From NCBI GenBank assembly GCA_028284325.1, contig JANQRX010000012.1, forward strand, positions 1-64,000: DNA of 64,000 bases. Reading direction: 5' to 3'. This document shows, piece after piece, positions 56,832 through 64,000 of the stretch (its first letter is position 1; every line of letters starts with the position of its first letter). Source of the DNA: Bauldia sp. Lineage in GTDB: Bacteria; Pseudomonadota; Alphaproteobacteria; Rhizobiales; Kaistiaceae. The notes under the pieces were generated by a model. It searched no databases and was not told the origin of the DNA. It worked only from the letters and a program-made list of their open reading frames with translations. The position numbers and the translations under genes were made by a program.

Positions 56832-57472
56832 GTGTCGCCTCCGAGGAGATGCCGGATGCCGGCGCGGAAATAGTCGTAGCCGGTGAACAGGGTGAGCAGG
56901 GCCGCAATCCACAGCAACAGGAGACCAATATAGGTCACGAGGCCGATGTCGCCGAAAGCGACGCGGAGCGCGGCGTCGCCGGCCGGTCCCAGCAGCAGGG
57001 CGCCGATCGCCACCATCTGGACGCTGGTCTTCCACTTGGCGAGCCGCGTGACCGGTACCGAGACCTGCGCGCCGGCCAGGAACTCCCGCAGACCGGACAC
57101 GGAAATCTCGCGGCCGAGGATCACGATCGCGGCGATCACCGACCAGTCGGCGATGGTCCGGTCCGCCACCAGCAGCACCAGCGCCGTGCCGACGATCAGC
57201 TTGTCGGCGATGGGGTCCAGCAGCTTGCCGATGTCCGAGCGCAGGTCGAGGGCCCGCGCCAGGTAGCCGTCGAAAAAGTCGGTGAGGCTGGCGGCGGCGA
57301 AGATCGCCAGGCTGACCCAGCGGCTCGCGCCCGTGTCGATGAAGAAGACGACGATCAGCGCTGGCACCAGCAGGATGCGGAAATAGGTCAGGAGGTTCGG
57401 CACCCCGAACAGGTGCTGGGACGCCGCATCCGGGACCGGGAGATCGTTGGAGGGGATCGACTCTTCGTCCAC
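56828..57472 (-). CDS. pgsA: CDP-diacylglycerol-glycerol-3-phosphate 3-phosphatidyltransferase
   Basis: PgsA makes phosphatidylglycerol phosphate in the inner membrane. The 214-residue protein has four to six helices and the CDP-alcohol transferase motif DGYLARALDLRSDIGKLLDP-type, with both closing aspartates in LLDPIAD. The start is taken as the GTG at 57472 giving MDEESIPSND; a start nearer PNLLTYFRI would be shorter. It lies 55 bases after uvrC, as in many bacteria. Confidence 0.92.
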   Translation of the reverse strand: MDEESIPSNDLPVPDAASQHLFGVPNLLTYFRILLVPALIVVFFIDTGASRWVSLAIFAAASLTDFFDGYLARALDLRSDIGKLLDPIADKLIVGTALVLLVADRTIADWSVIAAIVILGREISVSGLREFLAGAQVSVPVTRLAKWKTSVQMVAIGALLLGPAGDAALRVAFGDIGLVTYIGLLLLWIAALLTLFTGYDYFRAGIRHLLGGDT

Positions 57473-57527
57473 GTTATCTCGCTTCGACGCGACTTGAATT
57501 CCTGCGGCGCCGGGCTGGCGGCGCGTC

Positions 57528-59480
57528 TCATCCACCGGATGAGGTTTCGTGGAAGTAGTTATAGATCGTCCGCGCCGTCTCGTCAGATATCCCGGCAACC
57601 TGCCGCAGATCGTCGATCGCGGCCCGGCTGACCGCCTTTGCGGTGCCGAAATGCTTGAGGAGCGCGCGCTTGCGCGCCGGACCGATCCCCTCGATGTCGT
57701 CGAGCGGACTGCGCGCGATATCGGATTTGCGGCGGGCGCGATGGGAGCCGATGGCGAAACGGTGCGCCTCGTCACGCAGGCGCTGGACGAAATAGAGCAC
57801 CGGATCGCGCTCGGGGATCATGAACGCCTGCCGCCCGCGCATGTGGAAGGTCTCGCGCCCGGCGTCGCGGTCCGGGCCCTTGGAGATGGCGATCAGCGGC
57901 AGATCGGCGATTCCCAGTTCGGCAAACACCTCCTCCGCCGCGGAGAGCTGGCCGCGGCCGCCGTCGATGATCACCGCGTCGGGCCAGGTGCCGATCTCGC
58001 GCGGCAGCCCGGCCTCGGCCGTCGCGTCGTCGTCGCGGTCGGCCACGGCCTCGCGCGGGCCCGCCTCGCGCATCAGGCGTGAGAACCGCCGGCGCAGCAC
58101 CTCGCGCATCATGCCGTAGTCGTCGCCAGGAGTGAGGTCCTGCGACTTGATGTTGAACTTGCGGTAGTGGGCCTTCGACAGCCCCTCCGGCCCGGATACG
58201 ATCATGGCGCCGACGGCGTTGGTGCCCATGATGTGGCTGTTGTCGAAGACCTCGATCCGGCAGGGCAGGTCGCCGAGACCGAACCTCTCGGCGAAACCGG
58301 CGAGAAGACGCGCCTGCGAAGAGGTTTCGGCGAGCGTCCGTCCTAGCGCCTCGCGGGCGTTGTTGAGGGCGTGCTCCACCAGCGCCTTCTTCTCACCGCG
58401 CCGGGGAACGCTGATGTCGACCTTGCGATCGGCGCGCTCGCTCAGCGCCTCTGCAAGGAGCTCGCGTTCCGCGATCTCGTGCGACAGCAGAAGCAGGCGC
58501 GGCGGCGGCTTGTCCTCGTAGAACTGCGGGAGAAAAGTGTTCAGAACCTCGCCCGGCTCCAGCGCCGCGTCGGCGCGTGGATAGTAGGCGCGGTTACCCC
58601 AGTTCTGTCCGGTGCGGAAGAAGAACACCTCGACGCAGGTGCGTCCGCCCTCCTGGTGACAGGCGAACACGTCCGCCTCCTGCAAGCCGCCAGGGTTGAT
58701 GCCCTGATGCGCCAGCACATGGGCGAGCGCCGCGAGCCTGTCGCGGTAACGGGCCGCGGTCTCGAAATCGAGCCGCTCGGCCGCTGCCTCCATCGCCTCC
58801 TGCATGGTCGACCGCACCGCCTGCCCGCGGCCGGTGAGGAAATCGGCGGCCTCGTCCACGAGATCGCCATAGGCTTCGAGCGAGATTTCGCCGGTGCACG
58901 GGCCTGAGCAGCGCTTGATCTGGAAGAGCAGACAGGGTCGCGTCCGGCTTTCATAGACGGCGTCGGAGCAGGTGCGGAGCAGAAAGGCGCGTTCCAGCGC
59001 GTTGATCGTCCGCCCGACCGCGCCGGCCGACGCGAACGGCCCGAAATATCGCCCCTTCCGCGAACGCGCGCCGCGATGCTTGGCGATCAGGGGTGCTTCA
59101 TGATCGCCGGTGAGCAGGATGTAGGGAAACGACTTGTCGTCCCGCAGCAGCACGTTGAAGCGCGGCCGCAGCCGCTTGATGAGGTTGGCCTCGAGCAGCA
59201 GCGCCTCGGTCTCGGTCCGCGTGGTCACGAACTCCATCGAGGCGGTCGCGTTGATGGCCTTCAGGATCCGCGTCGGCAGGCCACGCGGCCGGGCGTAGCT
59301 CTGCACCCGCTTCTTGAGGCTCCGCGCCTTGCCGACGTAGAGCGCCTCGCCCTTGGCGTCGATCATGCGATAGACGCCGGGCTTGTTGGGCAGCCGCTTC
59401 ACGACATCGGCGATCACCGACAGCCCGCTCGCGGTCGGTGTCGGTTCGTCGGGAATCGTTTCGGGCGTGCGGGGCGGCAT
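57528..59480 (-). CDS. uvrC: UvrABC system protein C
   Basis: UvrC makes both cuts around damaged DNA in nucleotide excision repair. The 650-residue protein has the N-terminal GIY-YIG nuclease ([20 protein letters not shown]), the UVR motif ([18 protein letters not shown]), the RNase H-like nuclease with [14 protein letters not shown], and tandem HhH motifs ([17 protein letters not shown]). The ATG at 59480 is the first that gives a short, plausible N-terminus. It begins four bases after the upstream SDR gene. Confidence 0.95.
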   Translation of the reverse strand: MPPRTPETIPDEPTPTASGLSVIADVVKRLPNKPGVYRMIDAKGEALYVGKARSLKKRVQSYARPRGLPTRILKAINATASMEFVTTRTETEALLLEANLIKRLRPRFNVLLRDDKSFPYILLTGDHEAPLIAKHRGARSRKGRYFGPFASAGAVGRTINALERAFLLRTCSDAVYESRTRPCLLFQIKRCSGPCTGEISLEAYGDLVDEAADFLTGRGQAVRSTMQEAMEAAAERLDFETAARYRDRLAALAHVLAHQGINPGGLQEADVFACHQEGGRTCVEVFFFRTGQNWGNRAYYPRADAALEPGEVLNTFLPQFYEDKPPPRLLLLSHEIAERELLAEALSERADRKVDISVPRRGEKKALVEHALNNAREALGRTLAETSSQARLLAGFAERFGLGDLPCRIEVFDNSHIMGTNAVGAMIVSGPEGLSKAHYRKFNIKSQDLTPGDDYGMMREVLRRRFSRLMREAGPREAVADRDDDATAEAGLPREIGTWPDAVIIDGGRGQLSAAEEVFAELGIADLPLIAISKGPDRDAGRETFHMRGRQAFMIPERDPVLYFVQRLRDEAHRFAIGSHRARRKSDIARSPLDDIEGIGPARKRALLKHFGTAKAVSRAAIDDLRQVAGISDETARTIYNYFHETSSGG

Positions 59481-59484
59481 GGTC

Positions 59485-60252
59485 TCAGTCGATAGCGTGG
59501 TGATCGGGCGTGCGCCATGCCAGATGCTGGCCACCGTCGAGGGCGATGGTCTGGCCGGTGATCGAGCGGTTGTCCACCAGGAAGCGGATCGCCCGCCCGA
59601 ATTCGGCAAGGTCGGCGCCGCGCTGCAGCGGCACGTTGGCGACCTCCGCCTCGAAATGAGCGGACGGTTGCGCGGCATGAGAAAGCGTCGGCCCCGGTGC
59701 GAGGCCGTTGACCCTGACGCGCGGCGCCAGGGCCTGGGCGAGCGTCGTCGTCGCGGTATGGAGGGCGGACTTGCCGAGCTGGTAAGACACGTAGACCGGC
59801 AGCGGCTTCAGGACGCGCTGATCGAGGATGTTGACGACATTGCCCTCCAGATCGTCCGGCAGATGCCGCGCCAGTGCCTCGGCCAGGAAGACGGGCGCGG
59901 TCAGGTTGACGGCAAGCTGCCGGTCGAAGGTGGCGCGGTCGAGGTCGCCGATCTCGTCGCGCGCGAACATGGCGGCATTGTTGACGAGCAGCGTCGGCGG
60001 GCCGAGCGCCGCCGCGACCGCCGGGATCAGGGCGTCGACCGCGGCCGGATCGCCGAGATCGGCGGCAAAGGTTGCCGCCTGACCGCCGTCCGCAACGATC
60101 TCACCGGCCAGTTGCTCCGCCGCCTCCCGGCCGCTGCGATAGTGGATGGCGACCCGCCAGCCATGGGCTGAAAGGTCTCGCGAGATCGCGCCGCCGACGC
60201 GCTGGGCGCCGCCGGTAACCAGGGCGAGAGGGGAATCGTCAGCGTTTACCAT
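59485..60252 (-). CDS. SDR family reductase, FolM/pteridine-reductase-like
   Basis: The 255-residue SDR has [11 protein letters not shown] with the extra arginine (Arg18) typical of NADPH-dependent pteridine reductases. It has NNAA rather than NNAG and Tyr157-x3-Lys161. The usual catalytic serine is replaced by Asp144 in NILDQRV. The DQR signature is that of PTR1 and FolM, which reduce pterins such as dihydromonapterin. The product is thus likely a pteridine reductase, though the pterin is unknown. It heads a run with uvrC, pgsA, moaD and moaE; a link to molybdopterin is tempting but unproven. Confidence 0.8.
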   Translation of the reverse strand: MVNADDSPLALVTGGAQRVGGAISRDLSAHGWRVAIHYRSGREAAEQLAGEIVADGGQAATFAADLGDPAAVDALIPAVAAALGPPTLLVNNAAMFARDEIGDLDRATFDRQLAVNLTAPVFLAEALARHLPDDLEGNVVNILDQRVLKPLPVYVSYQLGKSALHTATTTLAQALAPRVRVNGLAPGPTLSHAAQPSAHFEAEVANVPLQRGADLAEFGRAIRFLVDNRSITGQTIALDGGQHLAWRTPDHHAID

Positions 60253-60512
60253 CGGCTAACCATACTTAATGGCCGTCCCGTTGCGGAACAGGGAAGACCT
60301 GACCGGTGTTTCGCCCGGCGAGGGCCAACGACAGCTGTTTTCCGCCGAATCGCGAGGTTGCGGCGCGCCACAGAATCACCCCGTTTGCGCCGCCACGCCA
60401 CCGCACTTTGTTAACGCTTACGCCTTATTACCCGATCATAGACTTCGGTGCGGCGCCCGGCGTGAGGCTACGACCGGTCCGCCGCCGCGGCACGAAAAAG
60501 CGAGGACGAGCC

Positions 60513-61130
60513 ATGTTGCGTTTGACCAAGGCTGGCGCCACTGCCCTGGCCCTTCTGGGGTCCGTTGCGACCGCCGGGGCGGCCGATATCATCACCTACG
60601 AACCTACTCCCAGCGCGACGCCGGTCTACAGCCCGACCCGTGCGGCCAACTGGACCGGCCCTTACGCCGGCCTGATCGGCGGCTATGGCTGGGGCGGTAG
60701 CACCGTGACCAACCGGGGCATCCTCGGCGGCGGCTACGCGGGCTACAACTTCCAGGTCAACGAGTCGATGGTGCTCGGCGTCGAGGGCGACGTGACGGCG
60801 ACCGGCAAGACCGGCACCAGCGCCGGCACGACCGTCACCAATCCGTGGAACGCCACGTTGCGCGGCCGGGTCGGCTACGCGGTGGGCCGCTCGATGCTCT
60901 ACGGCACCGTCGGTGTCGCGACAGGTCGGGTGAACGCCAGCGGCACGATCAGCGGTGGCTCGACGAGGGTCGGCTGGACGGCCGGCATCGGCGCGGAAAC
61001 CATGCTCATGGAGAACCTGACGGGCCGTGTCGAGCTTCGGCACACCAATCTCGGGACCGCCGCGCTGACCGGTGGCAGCATCAGCTACTCCTCGACGGAC
61101 CTGATGGTCGGCCTCGGCATGCGCTTCTGA
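60513..61130 (+). CDS. Outer-membrane beta-barrel protein (Omp25/31, RopB-like)
   Basis: The 205-residue protein has a signal peptide of about 23 residues ending AGAAD. A short linker rich in proline and threonine leads into an eight-strand barrel starting NWTGPYAGLIGGYGWGG. The final residue is phenylalanine (GLGMRF), the outer-membrane insertion signal. The family is abundant in Rhizobiales and Brucella outer membranes. GAGGAC lies about eight bases before the ATG. The 260 bases upstream hold the promoter; none was clear. Confidence 0.9.
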   Translation: MLRLTKAGATALALLGSVATAGAADIITYEPTPSATPVYSPTRAANWTGPYAGLIGGYGWGGSTVTNRGILGGGYAGYNFQVNESMVLGVEGDVTATGKTGTSAGTTVTNPWNATLRGRVGYAVGRSMLYGTVGVATGRVNASGTISGGSTRVGWTAGIGAETMLMENLTGRVELRHTNLGTAALTGGSISYSSTDLMVGLGMRF

Positions 61131-61146
61131 CGCACGTCATCCGCCG

Positions 61147-61773
61147 TCACTCGACGGCGGGCACCCTGATTTCGGCGCGGCGACAGGTGTCGGTATCGAC
61201 CTCGTCGCAGCGCCGGAACTTCAAGTCCTTCGTCAGGCAGATACGCACTTCGGTGAACGTGCCCGAGCGGCACTGCACCGACATGCCGTCCCGGCCGAGG
61301 CCGGGATTGGCCTCCACGAACATCGCTTCGATCGCATCCGGATCGAGCCGTTGCGCCGGCGCCTCCGCCGACAGGGCGGCCGGGAGGCGGACCCGGTTCG
61401 CCGCTTCGCGCGTCAGGTCGAAGTAGTCGCGCTGACCCAGCCCCGAACACCGGCCGTGCTTGCGCCACTGGTGGATCGCCAGCCCGCCGCTCGGGAACAT
61501 GTCGAAATTGTCGTCGATGACGTCCTGCGCCAGCCAGCGCGGGTGGCGCGACTCGCAGAATTCGGGATAGCCGCGCTCATGCTGCGGCCACAGGCCGTGG
61601 ACGACGAAGCCGCGGTCGACCCCGCACTGGTCGGCATCCGGATTGGGTTCCGTGGTGCAGTAGGTCGGCGACCACGACAGCGACAGAAGATAGAAATCGA
61701 AGTCGGCCCCGGACGACTGCGCCGCCGCACTTGTGGCCGTTAGCGCCGCCGCGAGGAAGACGAGTGCCCTCAC
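61147..61773 (-). CDS. Ribonuclease T2 family protein, secreted
   Basis: The 208-residue protein has a signal peptide ending SAAAQ and the two T2 active-site blocks. The first is FVVHGLWPQ (His59) and the second is HQWRKHGRC (Lys105, His106). In the second block most members have Glu where this one has Gln102. Six or more cysteines suggest disulfides in the periplasm. The GTG start at 61773 gives MRALVFLAAAL. It overlaps the stop of the upstream small secreted protein (GTGA), so the two are co-translated. RNase T2 enzymes degrade RNA to nucleotides for scavenging. Confidence 0.88.
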   Translation of the reverse strand: MRALVFLAAALTATSAAAQSSGADFDFYLLSLSWSPTYCTTEPNPDADQCGVDRGFVVHGLWPQHERGYPEFCESRHPRWLAQDVIDDNFDMFPSGGLAIHQWRKHGRCSGLGQRDYFDLTREAANRVRLPAALSAEAPAQRLDPDAIEAMFVEANPGLGRDGMSVQCRSGTFTEVRICLTKDLKFRRCDEVDTDTCRRAEIRVPAVE

Positions 61774-62204
61774 GGGCGAATGGTGCGGCACCGTTTGCCG
61801 TAGACGCGATGGGGATCGAACGCCGGCAGGCACGATTCCACGCTCCACCAGTAGCCCGCGAAGCCCTGTCGCGACTCGATCACGTAGACGACTTCCGAAC
61901 GCCGGCCGTCGGAGAGATGGGCGTCGCCGCCGCAATAGCGACGGTCGATGAAGCCGTGGCCGGTCTGGAGACCGTGCTGGTGGGTGCCGTCGATCAGATC
62001 GACGCGGAGCCCGGTGTGGAGAATGCGCGCGTCGGCATAGGCGAAGCGTTCGGCGATCCGCGCAAGGATGTGGGGCGCGTCGCAGCCGGGAAGATAGTGG
62101 TCGGTGTGGGCGTGGCCGGCCGGATAGGGCGCATAGCTGTAGTCGGCGGCGACGGCCGGAAGGCTGAACGCGAGGGCGGCGGCGAGGGCGAGACTGCGCA
62201 ACAT
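61770..62204 (-). CDS. Small secreted protein of unknown function, coupled to RNase T2
   Basis: I do not recognise a named family. The 144-residue protein has a signal peptide ending VAAD and a mature region rich in His, Tyr and Asp. Four cysteines (CDAP, YCGG, ESCL, RCRT) are probably in two disulfides. The ATG at 62204 has AGGA eight bases upstream; another ATG lies three codons earlier without a good site. Translational coupling to the ribonuclease suggests a role in the same process, perhaps RNA binding, inhibition or uptake, but this is a guess. Confidence 0.65.
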   Translation of the reverse strand: MLRSLALAAALAFSLPAVAADYSYAPYPAGHAHTDHYLPGCDAPHILARIAERFAYADARILHTGLRVDLIDGTHQHGLQTGHGFIDRRYCGGDAHLSDGRRSEVVYVIESRQGFAGYWWSVESCLPAFDPHRVYGKRCRTIRP

Positions 62205-62256
62205 GGGCGGCATCCTGATCGAACCGCGTGACAATGGCGTGAAGTCGAACCGGGGG

Positions 62257-62895
62257 TCAAGCAGGACCGGGCCGACGCACCTGCACCAGCGCGTCATCGG
62301 CCCCCGCAGTCTCTTGCGTCTCATCCCGGAGGACCGCGGCAAGGGCGATGGGGTACAGCCGGTGCTCCTGCGCCAGCACCCGCGCGGCGAGCGTGTCCTC
62401 CGTATCGTCGGCGAGGATCGGCACGGCGGCCTGGGCGACGATCGCCCCGGCATCGACCTCGGCGTTGACGAAGTGGACCGTGCAGCCGTGGATCGCCGCA
62501 CCGGCGGCAAGCGCCCGGCGGTGGGTGTCGAGCCCCTTGAACGACGGCAGGAGCGAGGGGTGGATGTTGAGCATGCGCCCCTCCCAGCGCCGCACGAAGT
62601 CTTCCGAGAGCACGTGCATGAAGCCGGCGAGGCAGATGAAGGCCACGTCATGGCTTCTGAGCGTGGCTTCCAGGTCAGCCTCGGCCTCGGCGCGCGCGCG
62701 TCCGCGGCCGAAAGCAACCACTCCTGTTGCGATGCCGGCGCGCTCCGCGTGATCAAGGCCCGGCGCGTCGGCGCGGCTTGCCACCGTCAGCACGATGTCG
62801 GCCGGATAGCCGGGGTCCCGCGCCGCCTCCAGGAGGGACGCGAGATTGGACCCGCGCCCGGAGATGAGGACGGCGACCCGCGTGCGTGCCGTCAC
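62257..62895 (-). CDS. purN: Phosphoribosylglycinamide formyltransferase
   Basis: PurN formylates GAR with formyl-tetrahydrofolate in purine synthesis. The 212-residue protein has the phosphate loop [13 protein letters not shown] and the catalytic [16 protein letters not shown]. The start is a GTG overlapping the purM stop (GTGA). It ends 52 bases before the small secreted protein gene. Confidence 0.96.
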   Translation of the reverse strand: MTARTRVAVLISGRGSNLASLLEAARDPGYPADIVLTVASRADAPGLDHAERAGIATGVVAFGRGRARAEAEADLEATLRSHDVAFICLAGFMHVLSEDFVRRWEGRMLNIHPSLLPSFKGLDTHRRALAAGAAIHGCTVHFVNAEVDAGAIVAQAAVPILADDTEDTLAARVLAQEHRLYPIALAAVLRDETQETAGADDALVQVRRPGPA

Positions 62896-63968
62896 GGGCC
62901 GCCGAGCTCGCCGGTTGTGACCACCGCCTCGCCACTGCGCGGCACGATCCGGCCGAGATCGCGCACCGTCTCGCCGGCGCCTTCGAGGTCGCGGCGGACC
63001 CGATCGGCGGCATCGGCGGCGACCACCGCGGCCATGCCGATGCCGGCGTTGAAGGTGCGCAGATACTCCGGCGTCGCCATCGTGCCGAGCGCGCGGACCC
63101 AGGCGAGCACCGGCGGTTCCACGAGCGCCCCGAGGTCGAGTTCGACTGCCAGATCGTCGGGCAGGACCCGCGGCAGGTTGTCGATCAGCCCGCCGCCGGT
63201 GATGTGGGCCAGTGCCTTGATGCCGGGGCCGGCGGCCAGCGCCTTCAGGAGCGGGCGCACGTAGATCCGCGTCGGCGTCAGCAGCGCTTCCCCCAGCGTC
63301 GCCGCCTCACTGGCAAAGGGTGGTGGTGCGTTGAGATCGAGGCCCGCGTCGGCGATCAGCTTGCGGACCAGCGAGAAGCCGTTGGAATGGAGCCCGGACG
63401 CGGCGAGCCCGAGCACCAGGTCGCCCTCGGCGACATCCGGCCTCGGCAACAGGGCGTCGCGGGCGACCGCCCCGACGGCGAATCCGGCGAGATCGAAATC
63501 GCCGGCCGCGTACATGCCCGGCATCTCCGCGGTCTCGCCGCCGATCAGCGCCGCGCCGGCCTGCCGGCACCCTTCGGCGATGCCGGCGACGATCGCCGCG
63601 GCGGCATCGGCGTCCAGGCGGCCGGTGGCGTAGTAGTCGAGGAAGAACAGCGGTTCGGCCCCCTGGACCACCAGGTCGTTGACGCACATGGCGACCAGAT
63701 CGATCCCCACGGTGTCGACCACGCCGCAGTCGATCGCCACCCGCAGCTTGGTGCCGACGCCGTCGGTAGCTGCCACCAGCAGGGAGTCGCTATGGCCGGC
63801 CGCCTTGGGGTCGAAGAGGCCGCCGAAGCCCCCCAGCGCGCCGACAACGCCGCTGCGGCGTGTCGAATCGACGGCCGGACCGATCATGTTCACCAGCCGG
63901 TTGCCCGCCGCGATATCGACACCGGCGTCGGCGTAGGTCGCGCCTTTTTCCGCCGTTTTGCTGGTCAT
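62892..63968 (-). CDS. purM: Phosphoribosylformylglycinamidine cyclo-ligase (AIR synthetase)
   Basis: PurM closes the imidazole ring using ATP. The 358-residue protein has the family signature [28 protein letters not shown] and the glycine-rich [10 protein letters not shown]. It is complete, with the ATG at 63968; only 32 bases of upstream DNA are in the window, so promoter and upstream neighbours are unknown. purM-purN coupling is classical. Confidence 0.97.
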   Translation of the reverse strand: MTSKTAEKGATYADAGVDIAAGNRLVNMIGPAVDSTRRSGVVGALGGFGGLFDPKAAGHSDSLLVAATDGVGTKLRVAIDCGVVDTVGIDLVAMCVNDLVVQGAEPLFFLDYYATGRLDADAAAAIVAGIAEGCRQAGAALIGGETAEMPGMYAAGDFDLAGFAVGAVARDALLPRPDVAEGDLVLGLAASGLHSNGFSLVRKLIADAGLDLNAPPPFASEAATLGEALLTPTRIYVRPLLKALAAGPGIKALAHITGGGLIDNLPRVLPDDLAVELDLGALVEPPVLAWVRALGTMATPEYLRTFNAGIGMAAVVAADAADRVRRDLEGAGETVRDLGRIVPRSGEAVVTTGELGGP

Positions 63969-64000
63969 GGTGTGCGCCTGCCGCGGGCGTGAGGGTCAAG

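Noticed and set aside
60244-60275. A CtrA-like site (TTAA repeats) upstream of the FolM-like gene
   Set aside because: The half-sites are CTAA and TTAA with six rather than seven bases between them; too weak to call.

Overview
The window is about 64 kb of compact, GC-rich chromosome. Gene content and order point to an alphaproteobacterium, most likely of the order Hyphomicrobiales (Rhizobiales). The evidence is the rpsF-rpsR-rplI-dnaB-alr-radA-cvpA-purF run, the fabD-fabG-acpP-fabF-mltG-yicC-gmk run, the facing lptF-lptG-lptD-SurA-pdxA-rsmA run, rhizobial-type outer-membrane barrels, and two genome-typical TRAP and amino-acid ABC systems. The genus cannot be told from the sequence. No rRNA, tRNA, CRISPR array or complete mobile element was seen, and no gene-free stretch exceeds 300 bases.

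Layout. 1-95: the end of an IS5-type insertion sequence that runs off the left edge. 96-1514: an MFS drug/metabolite exporter. 1741-6727: a purine operon, guaB, an RsmB-type RNA methyltransferase, an MTA/SAH nucleosidase and guaA. 6732-7701: a two-gene toxin-antitoxin-like module with its own promoter and a perfect palindromic operator. 7712-14524: a TAXI-type TRAP transporter (fused permease, binding protein) next to a DctB/DctD two-component pair, all on the minus strand. 14611-15272: an ArsC-like protein, then a solitary Phd-type antitoxin whose VapC toxin survives only as its last 20 codons. 15523-18021: an amino-acid binding protein and an unusually long ABC permease, with no ATPase in the window. 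18245-19190: tandem L,D-transpeptidases. 19403-23114: a membrane TPR protein, der, a quinone oxidoreductase and a hemerythrin protein. 23127-24834: an outer-membrane protein with a glycine tail and a short-chain dehydrogenase.

24112-34727 is a long minus-strand housekeeping block. In transcription order it reads rpsF, rpsR, rplI, cfa, dnaB, SRPBCC, alr, radA, cvpA, purF, SDR. It combines ribosome, replication/repair, cell-wall D-alanine and purine functions. 35023-41356 is the divergent plus-strand fatty-acid synthesis run (fabD, fabG, acpP, fabF), followed by mltG (peptidoglycan), yicC and gmk. 41353-49008 (minus) is the LPS-export and maturation run lptF, lptG, lptD, a SurA-like lipoprotein, pdxA, rsmA. 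49137-51078 is pepA-holC, meeting an ABC-F ATPase gene (51085-52956). ndk, an intergenic inverted-repeat element and katG follow.

56120-60252 is a tight minus-strand set: a pteridine-reductase-like SDR, uvrC, pgsA, moaD, moaE. The window ends with an Omp25/31-like porin, a secreted RNase T2 coupled to a small cysteine-containing secreted protein, and purM-purN. Most genes are ordinary core genes. The most interesting points are the toxin-antitoxin-like module with its operator, the eroded vapBC locus, the permease with a large extra periplasmic segment, the 12-bp minisatellite in rpsF and its leader hairpin, the SurA-like protein with a lipobox, and the inverted-repeat element between ndk and katG.
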